The position numbers were made by a program, and so were the translations under genes. The notes under the pieces were generated by a model, which saw nothing but the letters and a program-made list of their open reading frames with translations, was not told the DNA's origin and ran no database searches. Source: Bacillota bacterium (GTDB lineage Bacteria > Bacillota_I > Bacilli_A > RF39 > UBA660). From it: a stretch of 56,837 nt of DNA. This document shows positions 14,561 to 22,881 of the stretch, piece after piece. The first letter of the stretch is position 1, and each line of letters begins with the position of its first letter. Location: assembly GCA_015059365.1 (NCBI GenBank), contig SVAO01000007.1, positions 1 to 56,837 on the forward strand, written 5' to 3'.

Positions 14561-14576
14561 TGTGTAAAATTACACA
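14561..14576 (+). promoter_or_regulatory. Palindrome in the aminotransferase leader (operator or hairpin)
   Basis: TGTGTAA-AA-TTACACA is a perfect 7-bp inverted repeat downstream of the promoter and 16 bases before the start codon. A half-site-like TGTGTAA also occurs at 14531-14537. Regulator unknown. Confidence 0.4.
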
Positions 14577-14591
14577 GTAGGGGAGGAAAAA

Positions 14592-15863
14592 ATGAAAACA
14601 AAAGAAGAAATAAGAAATTATGAATCTGAGGTAAAATCTTATTGTCGCAAATATCCAACAACATTTGTAACATCAAAAGGTAGTTATATATATGATGAGG
14701 ATGGCAACAAATATCTTGACTTTTTGGCTGGTGCTGGAGCACTTAATTATGGCCATAACAATGAAGAAATTAAGAAAAAAATTGTTGATTATGTGTTAAA
14801 TGATGGCATTATGCATTCTCTAGACATGTATACAGAAGCTAAAGAAGAATTTATAAAAACTTTTAAGGAACTAATTTTAGAACCACGTAAACTTGACTAC
14901 AAGATACAATTTTGTGGTCCAACAGGAACAAATGCGGTGGAAGCTGCAATGAAATTAGCTAGAAAAAACAAGAAAAGAACTAATATTATTGCCTTCAGCG
15001 GTGCTTTTCATGGAATGACTTTAGGAAGTATTGCGGCTACTAGTGATGCTTATAGTAGAAATGGAGCGTATGTTCCGCTAACTAATGTAACACATATGCC
15101 TTATCCTGTAGGATGTAATGCAGATTTTGATACACTAAAATATTTAGAAAATGTATTAAATGATGATCATTCAGGGATAGATAAACCAGCTGCGATTATT
15201 TTAGAAACAATACAAGCAGAAGGTGGAATAAATGTAGCTCCTGTTGAGTGGCTACAAGGGCTAGAACGTATTTGTAGGGAACATGATATTTTATTGATTG
15301 CTGACGAAATTCAAGTTGGAAATTCAAGAACAGGATATTATTTTTCATTTGAACGTGCTGGAATTAACCCAGATATGGTGGTATTATCTAAATCAATTAG
15401 TGGTTATGGTTTACCAATGGCAATTTTGTTACTTAAACCAGAATTAGATTTATGGAAACCTGCAGAACATAATGGAACTTTTAGGGGCTGTAATTTATCG
15501 TTTGTGGGAGCTACGGCTGGAATAAATTATAATATTGAACATAATTTAAATGATAATGTTAAGGAAAAAGGTAAATTAGTTGAAGAATATATTAAAAATA
15601 ATATTTTAACGATTAGTAATGATTTAGAACTTAGAGGAATGGGGTTAATTTGGGGAATTGATTTTTCTAAAGCTGGAAATGATGAAATAGTAAAAGAAAT
15701 AATTCATTATTGTTTCGACCGTGGTTTAATTATCGAAGCTGCAGGAAGAAAAGATTTAGTTTTAAAACTACTTCCTCCTTTGACAATTACAACTGAAGAA
15801 TTACTACAAGGCTTAGATATTATTAATGAAGCTAGTCATAAAGTGTATAAAAAGGTGAAATAA
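14592..15863 (+). CDS. Diaminobutyrate--2-oxoglutarate aminotransferase (EctB/Dat-like)
   Basis: A 423-residue class III PLP aminotransferase. Asp238 (LLIADEIQVGNSRTG) and the PLP lysine Lys267 (LSKSISGYGLPM) are in place, and the stretches QFCGPTGTNAVEAAMKLAR and GTFRGCNLSFVGATA are typical of EctB-type enzymes, which convert L-aspartate semialdehyde to L-2,4-diaminobutyrate with glutamate. There is no ectA or ectC, so ectoine is not the goal. Its stop overlaps the murE start (TAATG), a direct hint that the product is a substrate for MurE. It could instead act on ornithine or another omega-amino acid; the EctB reading is favoured by the motifs. Confidence 0.82.
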   Translation: MKTKEEIRNYESEVKSYCRKYPTTFVTSKGSYIYDEDGNKYLDFLAGAGALNYGHNNEEIKKKIVDYVLNDGIMHSLDMYTEAKEEFIKTFKELILEPRKLDYKIQFCGPTGTNAVEAAMKLARKNKKRTNIIAFSGAFHGMTLGSIAATSDAYSRNGAYVPLTNVTHMPYPVGCNADFDTLKYLENVLNDDHSGIDKPAAIILETIQAEGGINVAPVEWLQGLERICREHDILLIADEIQVGNSRTGYYFSFERAGINPDMVVLSKSISGYGLPMAILLLKPELDLWKPAEHNGTFRGCNLSFVGATAGINYNIEHNLNDNVKEKGKLVEEYIKNNILTISNDLELRGMGLIWGIDFSKAGNDEIVKEIIHYCFDRGLIIEAAGRKDLVLKLLPPLTITTEELLQGLDIINEASHKVYKKVK

Positions 15864-17308
15864 TGAAAAAATTGAATGATTTGTTTGATATTGATTCAGA
15901 TGTCATTATTCAAGAAATATATGATGATTCACGAAGAATAGTAAATAATGGACTGTTTTTTGCAATTAAAGGTGCAACAGTTGATGGTCATGATTTTATA
16001 GATAAAGCAATAAAGAACGGGGCGGTTGCGATTGTCACAGAGAGACAACTTGACAACGTAAAAGTTCCACAAATCGTTGTAAACGACACATCTACTTGTT
16101 ACAATCAAACACTTAATAAATTTTATGATAAGGTCACTGAAAAACTTCATTTTATCTCGGTGACAGGTACAGATGGAAAGACAACTGTTTCAGAAATAAT
16201 ATATCAATTATTAAATAATTATGTTAAGTGTGGTTATATAGGAACTAGTGGAATTAGATATAATAATTTCACAATGGAAAATGATTATACTACTCCACTT
16301 CCAGACGTTCTTTTTAAGGCGTTTAATGAGTTTAATAAAATTGGTTGTAAATATGTAGCAATGGAAACCTCTTCAGAACGATTGGCTACAAAAAAACTAG
16401 AAGATATTTTTTATGATATTGCAATTTTTACTAATTTATCCAGGGATCATTTAGATACTCACAAAACAATGGAAAATTACGCTTCTGCTAAGGCCATCAG
16501 TTTTAGCCATATAAAAAAAGGCGGTTTAGGAATCGTTAATTATGATGATGAATACAAAAGTTATTTCATAGATGCTACTAATGAAAAAATAATTACATAT
16601 TCCTTAAATAATAAAAATGCTGATATATATGCAGAAAATATCGATATTAAATTTAATAAATTAGAATTTGATATTGATGGAATTTATGGAAGACATCATA
16701 TTTGTAGTAACATATCTGGTGAATATAATGTAAAAAATTTAATGTGTGCTATCGCGGCTTTAGTACATGTTGGATGTGATATTAAATCAATAATTGAAAA
16801 TATTCATAAAATTCAACCTATATCAGCACGTCAAATGCTATTAAAAACTAAGTTAGATTTTAATATAATGGTTGATTATGGGCATACTGCAAATGCAGTT
16901 AGAAATTTATTCAAATATCTTAAAACCTTTGTTAAAGGAAGGATAATAGCCGTAGTTGGTGCAGGTGGCTCTAGAGATAAAAGAAGGGCAATAGAGATGG
17001 CTAACTTTTGCACAGAAAATTTAGATTATTCATTTTTTACTATTGAAGATGCTAGATATGATGATCCTAAAGAACTTTTGAAAATGATGGTTAGCGAAAC
17101 AAAAAAACACAACTATGAATTAGAAGTTAATAGGGATTTAGCAATAAAAAAAGCAATAATGTTTGCTAAAAAAGACGATATGATAATAATTCTTGGAAAA
17201 GGATTAGAAGCATATCAAATAACCAATGGTAAACTAATTCCAAGGAAGAATGATGCAGAAGTAGCATATCAATATGTAGAAGAGTTATTTTCTGTTTCAG
17301 CCAAATAA
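15863..17308 (+). CDS. murE: UDP-MurNAc-tripeptide synthetase (MurE), altered substrate motif
   Basis: A 481-residue Mur ligase that adds the third amino acid to the UDP-MurNAc-L-Ala-D-Glu precursor. ATP site G102-T-D-G-K-T-T108 (Asp replaces the usual Asn), FTNLSRDHLDTH in the central domain and a C-terminal domain with GAGGSRDKRRAIEMA. Two positions are unusual: the common SSHA/SSHG is SSER (170-173), and the substrate motif (DNPR for DAP, DNPA-like for Lys) reads E395-D-A-R398 before YDDPK. Translationally coupled to a DABA aminotransferase, so DABA is the proposed third residue. Confidence 0.88.
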   Translation: MKKLNDLFDIDSDVIIQEIYDDSRRIVNNGLFFAIKGATVDGHDFIDKAIKNGAVAIVTERQLDNVKVPQIVVNDTSTCYNQTLNKFYDKVTEKLHFISVTGTDGKTTVSEIIYQLLNNYVKCGYIGTSGIRYNNFTMENDYTTPLPDVLFKAFNEFNKIGCKYVAMETSSERLATKKLEDIFYDIAIFTNLSRDHLDTHKTMENYASAKAISFSHIKKGGLGIVNYDDEYKSYFIDATNEKIITYSLNNKNADIYAENIDIKFNKLEFDIDGIYGRHHICSNISGEYNVKNLMCAIAALVHVGCDIKSIIENIHKIQPISARQMLLKTKLDFNIMVDYGHTANAVRNLFKYLKTFVKGRIIAVVGAGGSRDKRRAIEMANFCTENLDYSFFTIEDARYDDPKELLKMMVSETKKHNYELEVNRDLAIKKAIMFAKKDDMIIILGKGLEAYQITNGKLIPRKNDAEVAYQYVEELFSVSAK

Positions 17309-17310
17309 AA

Positions 17311-17350
17311 ACGTTTTATGAATATAAATCTATTCATAAAACGCTTTTTT
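17311..17350. terminator. Bidirectional terminator between murE and murF
   Basis: ACGTTTTATGAATA/TATTCATAAAACG stem of 13-14 pairs with a TAAATC loop, A-rich on the left and T-rich on the right; it serves this convergent gene pair. Confidence 0.88.
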
Positions 17351-18938
17351 ATTTTTCGTTAAACAAATCAGGAAGATCATTTTCTAATAATACGTAAGTA
17401 TCATTATCTTTTAGTCTATCTATAATAGGGAATGCTTCCTTAACATCATTAATGATAAAGATTTTATTCTTGTCATATTTTTTTGACATTAATCCATCAT
17501 AAATAGGAATTGTTTGTTTTTTACCAACTAGAATTACATAATCTGCACATTCGCCAATATATTGACCAAATTTATTATTTAACTCATATTGTTTATCTTT
17601 AAGTTCAATCATTCCAGGGGTAACTACAATTTTTCTTCCGGGCATTAACCCAAGAACGTCTATTGCCATTTTTGAACCAACTGGGTTAGAATTATATGCG
17701 TCATCAATAATAGTAACATCTTTATATTTTTTTAGTTCTAGTCTATGTTCTATAGGTTTTATATTATATACTCCATTTTGCATTTGTTCATATGTTAAAC
17801 CCAAGTCTTTTGCAATTATTAAAGCTGCTAAAATGTTATATATATTAGGTTTTCCAAATAATTTAGTATTAAAGTTAACAACTTTTCCATCGTCTTTAAA
17901 CTTACAATCAAAGCTTGTTCCGGTATTCGAATATTTAATATTGAAGGCATAACAGTCTCCTTCTTTATTATCTATTCCTATCCATTTAATCCGACAGTTA
18001 TTTTTAATTTTATAACTGCGTTGTTTAGGGTCATCAATATTTAAAACTCCTAATCCGTCTGCAGGCAAGGATTCAATAAGTTCAAACTTTGTTTTTTGAA
18101 TGTTTTCTTCAGTTTTGAATGTATCTAAATGTGCAAGTCCTATGTTAGTTATAACCCCGTATTTAGGTTTAATAAAGTCACAAGATTTTTTGATTTCTCC
18201 CACTTTACAAGCGGAAATTTCTGGAATAAAAATTTCATCAAATTTACCTAAATAACTATTGATTGTACGCATTAATCCAAGCGGAGTATTAAAATTTCCT
18301 GGAGAAGCATACACAATGTACTTTCTGTCTAGTATGTCGTGTAATATATTTTTACTACTTGTTTTACCATAACTACCAGTAACACCTATACTAATTGTAT
18401 TAAAACTTCTAATCTTTTTTTCTGCTTTATTTTTATAGTAATTATAAGTTATTTTTTCGATCGGTAAGTTTATTACATATGCGATGTAAACTTTAATATA
18501 TGCTAAGATATTCATTAATACTAATGTAATAAATAGGAAAGCGGTACTCTTATTTAAAACAGTGAAATATAGACAAAAAACAATTACATAAAATAAGAAC
18601 ATTGTAAATAACAATCTTTTAATTCTGAAAGTTATTTTTAGTGGTTTTTTTACTTGCTCTTTCTTTTTTTCTTTATGATTTATAATAAAAATTATAAAAT
18701 ATATTATTAGAAAAATACTATAAGAAATTATATTGTTTTTTATAAACAGAGGAATAATTAATAATATTAATGCAATTAAATCGAACGTGATATAACTTTT
18801 ATATATGTTTTTAATAGTCCATTTTAGATATCTGTTAGATTCGTTATAAAAACTCTGTTGTAGCATCTGTAATGCCGTTTTTACTTTTGAAATATCATAT
18901 AAAAAATAGAATAATAATGAAATTAATAAAATTGTCAT
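17349..18938 (-). CDS. murF: MurF-type ligase with N-terminal membrane domain
   Basis: A 529-residue Mur ligase, predicted to add D-Ala-D-Ala to the stem tripeptide. About residues 1-160 hold roughly five hydrophobic segments, a domain that cytosolic MurF lacks. The ligase part follows, with P-loop G185-V-T-G-S-Y-G-K-T193, PEISACKVGEI, GVITNIGLAHLDTF, and HRLELKKYKDVTIIDDAYNSNP, which is typical MurF. Membrane-tethered MurF-like proteins are known in some gut Firmicutes. Single gene, convergent with murE, with promoter TTGAAA-17-TATAAT. Confidence 0.82.
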   Translation of the reverse strand: MTILLISLLFYFLYDISKVKTALQMLQQSFYNESNRYLKWTIKNIYKSYITFDLIALILLIIPLFIKNNIISYSIFLIIYFIIFIINHKEKKKEQVKKPLKITFRIKRLLFTMFLFYVIVFCLYFTVLNKSTAFLFITLVLMNILAYIKVYIAYVINLPIEKITYNYYKNKAEKKIRSFNTISIGVTGSYGKTSSKNILHDILDRKYIVYASPGNFNTPLGLMRTINSYLGKFDEIFIPEISACKVGEIKKSCDFIKPKYGVITNIGLAHLDTFKTEENIQKTKFELIESLPADGLGVLNIDDPKQRSYKIKNNCRIKWIGIDNKEGDCYAFNIKYSNTGTSFDCKFKDDGKVVNFNTKLFGKPNIYNILAALIIAKDLGLTYEQMQNGVYNIKPIEHRLELKKYKDVTIIDDAYNSNPVGSKMAIDVLGLMPGRKIVVTPGMIELKDKQYELNNKFGQYIGECADYVILVGKKQTIPIYDGLMSKKYDKNKIFIINDVKEAFPIIDRLKDNDTYVLLENDLPDLFNEK

Positions 18939-18961
18939 GTAAGACCTCCTATACTTTTACA

Positions 18962-18990
18962 ATTATAGCATTTATATGTATTTTTTTCAA
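18962..18990 (-). promoter_or_regulatory. Promoter of murF
   Basis: Minus strand TTGAAA, 17 bases, TATAAT with an extended TGC. An AGGAGG ribosome binding site follows before the start at 18938. Confidence 0.7.
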
Positions 18991-19044
18991 TTATATTGTT
19001 TTTATAATATTTATATTTCAATAAAACTAAACCTTTTATTACTA

Positions 19045-19073
19045 TTGCTTTTAAAGATTAAAAAAAGTATAAT
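19045..19073 (+). promoter_or_regulatory. Promoter of the first Fem-type gene
   Basis: TTGCTT, 17 bases, TATAAT, about 45 bases before the start codon. Confidence 0.65.
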
Positions 19074-19119
19074 AATTGGTAAGAAATATAAAATAATAAA
19101 CCAACAGAGGAGGTATAAT

Positions 19120-20190
19120 ATGCCACTATTAGATATTAACTCTAAGGAACAAATCAAAAAGTATAATCAATTTTTGGAAAAAAACAATGCTTTTTTCACC
19201 CAAATGATAGAATGGGGAAAGGTAAAAAATGATTGGGAGCAATATGTTGTATATACCTGTGATGATAATAACAATATTGTTATGAGTGCCAATTTTATAG
19301 CAAAAAAATTACCATTTTTCAAAAAAATCATGGTATATAGTCCTCGAGGACCAGTTGGTGATGTTAATAATAAAGAAGAGGTTCAAAGATTACTTGATGA
19401 ACTTTATAAAATTATTGATAAAAAAAGTATTTTTTGTGTAAAATTTGATCCACTAATACCTAAAAGTGATGATTTAATAGAAAAATATAATAAAGATGGC
19501 TTTAAAATTAGAAAAAATGCACAGTACAATTCCTTGTTTTATTCCAAATATAATATGTGTGTAAATTTAGAACAAGAAAATCTAGAAGTTCTTCGTTTAA
19601 CTTTTAATCAAAGTACGCGAAGAAAAATAAAATTGTCAGAAAAAGAAGAATATAAATTTGAAATATCAAATAAAACATCTGATTTGAAAAGGTTTTTTAA
19701 TTTATATGTAAAAACAAATGAACGAAAGAATTTGAGTGGTAGAAAATTTGAATATTTAGAGTGTATGCTAAATTCTTTAGATCCAAATAATATAAAAATA
19801 TGTGTTGTTTCCGATAAAGAGGGGAATGATTTAGCAAGTTCTATTTTAATATTTTATAATGATAGGGTTTACTATGCATATGGGGCTACAGATGTGACAA
19901 AAAACAGTAAAAATGCAAGTTATTTTATGCACTGGCAAACAATAAAAATGTCATTTGAACAAGGGTATAAAATTTATGATATGGGTGTCGTAAACAATCC
20001 TGATGTTACAGATGGAGTTTATTTATTTAAAGAAGGTTTTTGTAGGTCAAGTGGTTTTTTCGAAGCAATTGGGGAAATTGATTTTATAACTAATCATTTT
20101 ATTTATAATTTGTTTGTATATGTGTTACCTTTATTAAAAAAAGCCCGTAGGATGTTTAATAAATTATTAAAATTAATAAAGTTAAAGTGA
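19120..20190 (+). CDS. FemX/MurM-type peptidoglycan bridge aminoacyltransferase
   Basis: A 356-residue member of the FemABX family (paired GNAT-like domains). These enzymes move amino acids from aminoacyl-tRNA onto the diamino acid of lipid II to start an interpeptide bridge. Visible landmarks: FFTQMIEWGKVKNDWEQY, VYSPRGPVGDV and, in the second domain, the YAYGATD..NASYFMHWQTI stretch. It lacks the coiled-coil arm of FemA, as FemX does. AGAGGAGG (19107-19113) sets the start; an upstream extension would cover the promoter. Followed by a terminator. Confidence 0.85.
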   Translation: MPLLDINSKEQIKKYNQFLEKNNAFFTQMIEWGKVKNDWEQYVVYTCDDNNNIVMSANFIAKKLPFFKKIMVYSPRGPVGDVNNKEEVQRLLDELYKIIDKKSIFCVKFDPLIPKSDDLIEKYNKDGFKIRKNAQYNSLFYSKYNMCVNLEQENLEVLRLTFNQSTRRKIKLSEKEEYKFEISNKTSDLKRFFNLYVKTNERKNLSGRKFEYLECMLNSLDPNNIKICVVSDKEGNDLASSILIFYNDRVYYAYGATDVTKNSKNASYFMHWQTIKMSFEQGYKIYDMGVVNNPDVTDGVYLFKEGFCRSSGFFEAIGEIDFITNHFIYNLFVYVLPLLKKARRMFNKLLKLIKLK

Positions 20191-20233
20191 TTTGATATCT
20201 GTCATATTGCTAATTATTTAATTAAAAAATTAT

Positions 20234-20269
20234 AAAAACTATTAATAAAATTTTGTTAATAGTTTTTTT
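20234..20269 (+). terminator. Terminator between the two Fem-type genes
   Basis: AAAAACTATTAA/TTAATAGTTTTT, 12-bp stem, then T-rich sequence. Confidence 0.8.
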
Positions 20270-20395
20270 GTTATGTAGTAAATATAGTTATTTTATATGT
20301 AGAAAAACAACTATGGGTTGATGACTTTTTATATCAAGCACTTTACTAAAATAAGATTTTATAGTATTATTAATATGGATAATTGAGGTGAGTAA

Positions 20396-21625
20396 ATGAG
20401 ATTTTGTGAACTTACAGAACAAGAATTTAGAGATTTTTCATCTACACATGAATTGCATTCTTTTTTCCAAACGCCAGAAATGGCTAAGTCTAAACAAGAA
20501 GATGGGTGTAACTGTTATTATGTTGGCGTTAAGAAAGACAATAAAATTTTGTGTGCCACATTATTAATAGAATATAAAGGTCGATTGTTTAAAACATTTA
20601 GTTCTCCAAGAGGCTATTTAATTGATTTTAGAAATAAAGAATTACTTAATTTTTTTACTAATGGTCTCAAAAAATTTATTAGTAAAAAAGGTGGAACAAT
20701 ATTAAATATAGAACCTAAAATTTTATATAAAGAACGTGACATGAATGGCGATATTGTTGATGGTGGTTTTGATAACAGTGATATATATAATAATTTAATT
20801 GATTTAGGATATAAGCATAATGGATTTTATTTAGAATTAGATTTAAAAAAACAAGTTAGATGGGCATATATTCTTGATTTGAAAAACAAGACAGAAGAAC
20901 AAGTTTTTAATGAATTTAAACCTAATACAAGAAACATTATTAGAAAAGCAATAAAGTATGGTATTTATGTTAGAGAATTAAGCTTAGATGAACTTGATAT
21001 TTTTAAACAACTAGTTGACAGTAGTGGTGAACTAAAAAATTTCAAGAGTTCTCCGCTTAAGTATTATCAAAAAATGTACAGAACATTTAAACCATTAGAT
21101 CAAATAAAATTTATGGTAGCAGAACTTGATTTAAATGAGTATTCATTGTGTTTAAATAAAGAATTAGAGGAGTATAACCAAAAAATTTCAAAATTAGGTT
21201 CTAAGTCAGATTCTAAAAAAAAGGAATATCAAACTCAAATAGATGTTTTGACACAGCGTTTAGAAGATTTATCTGTTAAAAGAAAAGGTGGAGATAAAGT
21301 TATATTAGCTGGTGGAATGTTTATACTTTATGGAAAAGAAATTGCTTATATTTTTAGTGGAACATCTACTAAATTTAGAAATTTTCAGGCCCAATATCTG
21401 GTACAATGGGAAATGATAAAACACGGAATTTATAATGGATATAATACTTATGATTTCTATGGAATTAGCGGGGATTTTAGTAAGGATAATAAGCGACATG
21501 GTTTGTATGAATTTAAAAAGAGTTTTGGTGGTAATGTTATAGAATATATAGGTGATTTTGATTTAATTATATCACCCTTAAAATATTTCTTAAAAAAATT
21601 AATAAGTAGGTTTGGAGGTAAGTAA
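20396..21625 (+). CDS. FemA/MurM-type bridge aminoacyltransferase with coiled-coil arm
   Basis: A 409-residue FemABX protein. Compared with its neighbour it has an inserted charged helical arm (about residues 250-300, EEYNQKISKLGSKSDSKKKE..), the tRNA-synthetase-like coiled coil of FemA and FemX types. It shares FSSPRGYLIDF and the end motif YDFYGISGDFSKDNKRHGLYEFKKSF. It probably adds the next residue of the bridge. GAGGTGAG precedes the start. The M23 hydrolase gene begins immediately after its stop. Confidence 0.87.
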   Translation: MRFCELTEQEFRDFSSTHELHSFFQTPEMAKSKQEDGCNCYYVGVKKDNKILCATLLIEYKGRLFKTFSSPRGYLIDFRNKELLNFFTNGLKKFISKKGGTILNIEPKILYKERDMNGDIVDGGFDNSDIYNNLIDLGYKHNGFYLELDLKKQVRWAYILDLKNKTEEQVFNEFKPNTRNIIRKAIKYGIYVRELSLDELDIFKQLVDSSGELKNFKSSPLKYYQKMYRTFKPLDQIKFMVAELDLNEYSLCLNKELEEYNQKISKLGSKSDSKKKEYQTQIDVLTQRLEDLSVKRKGGDKVILAGGMFILYGKEIAYIFSGTSTKFRNFQAQYLVQWEMIKHGIYNGYNTYDFYGISGDFSKDNKRHGLYEFKKSFGGNVIEYIGDFDLIISPLKYFLKKLISRFGGK

Positions 21626-22861
21626 ATGAGAAAAAAATTGAGTATTGTTTGCAATCTATCTTTAATCATGATGTTGCTTATTGTTAGTTTTTTTACAGTC
21701 CCTGTAGAGGCTAAGGGGAAGACATTAGGAGATTTAAAAGCCGAATTAGAAAAAAAGATAGCAGAGTATGATAATAATAAAGAGCAACAAGAAGTAACAA
21801 ATGAGCAAATTAAACAAGCAGAAGAAAGAGTTGCTGAAATTCAACAAATTATTGAAAAAAATCAAATGGATATTATAAAATTAGAAGAAGAAATAATTGC
21901 ATTGAATGATGAAATTAAGAACAAGGAAGCTGAAATTGAAAACTTAATTAAATTTTATCAAATGTCAGAAGGTTCTAACACTTATTTAGAATATGTCTTT
22001 GGGGCCTCTGATTTTACTGATTTAATTTATAGATTTGCAGTGGCAGAACAATTATTAGATTATAATGATAAATTAGTAGAACAATTTAATAAAAACATTG
22101 AAGACAATAAGAAAAAAACAGAAGAATTAAATAATCAAGAAGTAAAACTTTCTAATGAACAAAATAATTTAGAAGCAGAATTGTTAAAACTAGGTAGTAG
22201 CCTTTCAAAATTTACTGATTTAGCTACTGATATTGAAGAAGAAATTGCTTCTCAAAGAGAGGCTATTAAAATGTATGAAGAACAATATAATTGTAAAGAT
22301 TCAGATGAGATTTCTGTGTGTACAACAAAGAAACTGCCTGCAGATACATCTTTCTGGAGACCAATTAAAACAGGTCATAAGACTAGTGAATATGGTTATA
22401 GAAGTTATAAACTAAATGGTAAAGTAGTTTCAGATTTCCATACTGGAATTGATTTATCTACATCACCTAATAGTAATGTTCCTATTTATGCTTCTGCATC
22501 TGGTGTTGTTGTGTCAATAGTAGAAAAAGCAAAATGTGGTGGAAATAAAATTTATATACATCACAACATTAATGGAAAAACATATACAACTAGTTATGTT
22601 CATTTAAGGAAGATTTTAGTATCAGTAGGTGATGTCGTTACGAAGGATACACAAATTGCAGTTATGGGAGGTAATCCTAGAATTGAAACTTGGGATGAAT
22701 GTAGTACTGGAACACACTTGCATTTTGGTGTTAATACGGGCTTGTATTTAAAAGATTATTCAAAATGGAGTTCATTTGTTTCTCACTCTATAAATCCTAG
22801 AACTATCGTTAATTTTCCTTCAGGAGGATCATATTTTTACGATAGAACAACAAAATATTAA
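21626..22861 (+). CDS. Secreted M23-family murein hydrolase with coiled-coil region
   Basis: A 411-residue exported protein: signal peptide (residues 1-29, ending VEA-KG), a long coiled coil (about 32-215) as in EnvC/CwlO-type proteins, then a LytM/M23 metallopeptidase domain (about 240-390). Zinc ligands are His272 and Asp276 (FHTGIDLS) and His366 (HLHF). It cleaves peptide cross-links, and the coiled coil probably docks it to a partner such as FtsEX. It is co-transcribed with the second Fem-type gene, so bridge synthesis and cleavage are coupled. Confidence 0.88.
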   Translation: MRKKLSIVCNLSLIMMLLIVSFFTVPVEAKGKTLGDLKAELEKKIAEYDNNKEQQEVTNEQIKQAEERVAEIQQIIEKNQMDIIKLEEEIIALNDEIKNKEAEIENLIKFYQMSEGSNTYLEYVFGASDFTDLIYRFAVAEQLLDYNDKLVEQFNKNIEDNKKKTEELNNQEVKLSNEQNNLEAELLKLGSSLSKFTDLATDIEEEIASQREAIKMYEEQYNCKDSDEISVCTTKKLPADTSFWRPIKTGHKTSEYGYRSYKLNGKVVSDFHTGIDLSTSPNSNVPIYASASGVVVSIVEKAKCGGNKIYIHHNINGKTYTTSYVHLRKILVSVGDVVTKDTQIAVMGGNPRIETWDECSTGTHLHFGVNTGLYLKDYSKWSSFVSHSINPRTIVNFPSGGSYFYDRTTKY

Positions 22862-22881
22862 TTACGATAGGGCGTGATTGT

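Noticed and set aside
14592..17308. Ectoine biosynthesis locus
   Set aside because: The aminotransferase resembles EctB, but ectA and ectC are absent and the gene is coupled to murE.
18976..19119. N-terminal extension of the first Fem-type protein (48 more codons)
   Set aside because: The extension covers the promoter TTGCTT-17-TATAAT and the AGAGGAGG site; the peptide is low-complexity and not Fem-like.
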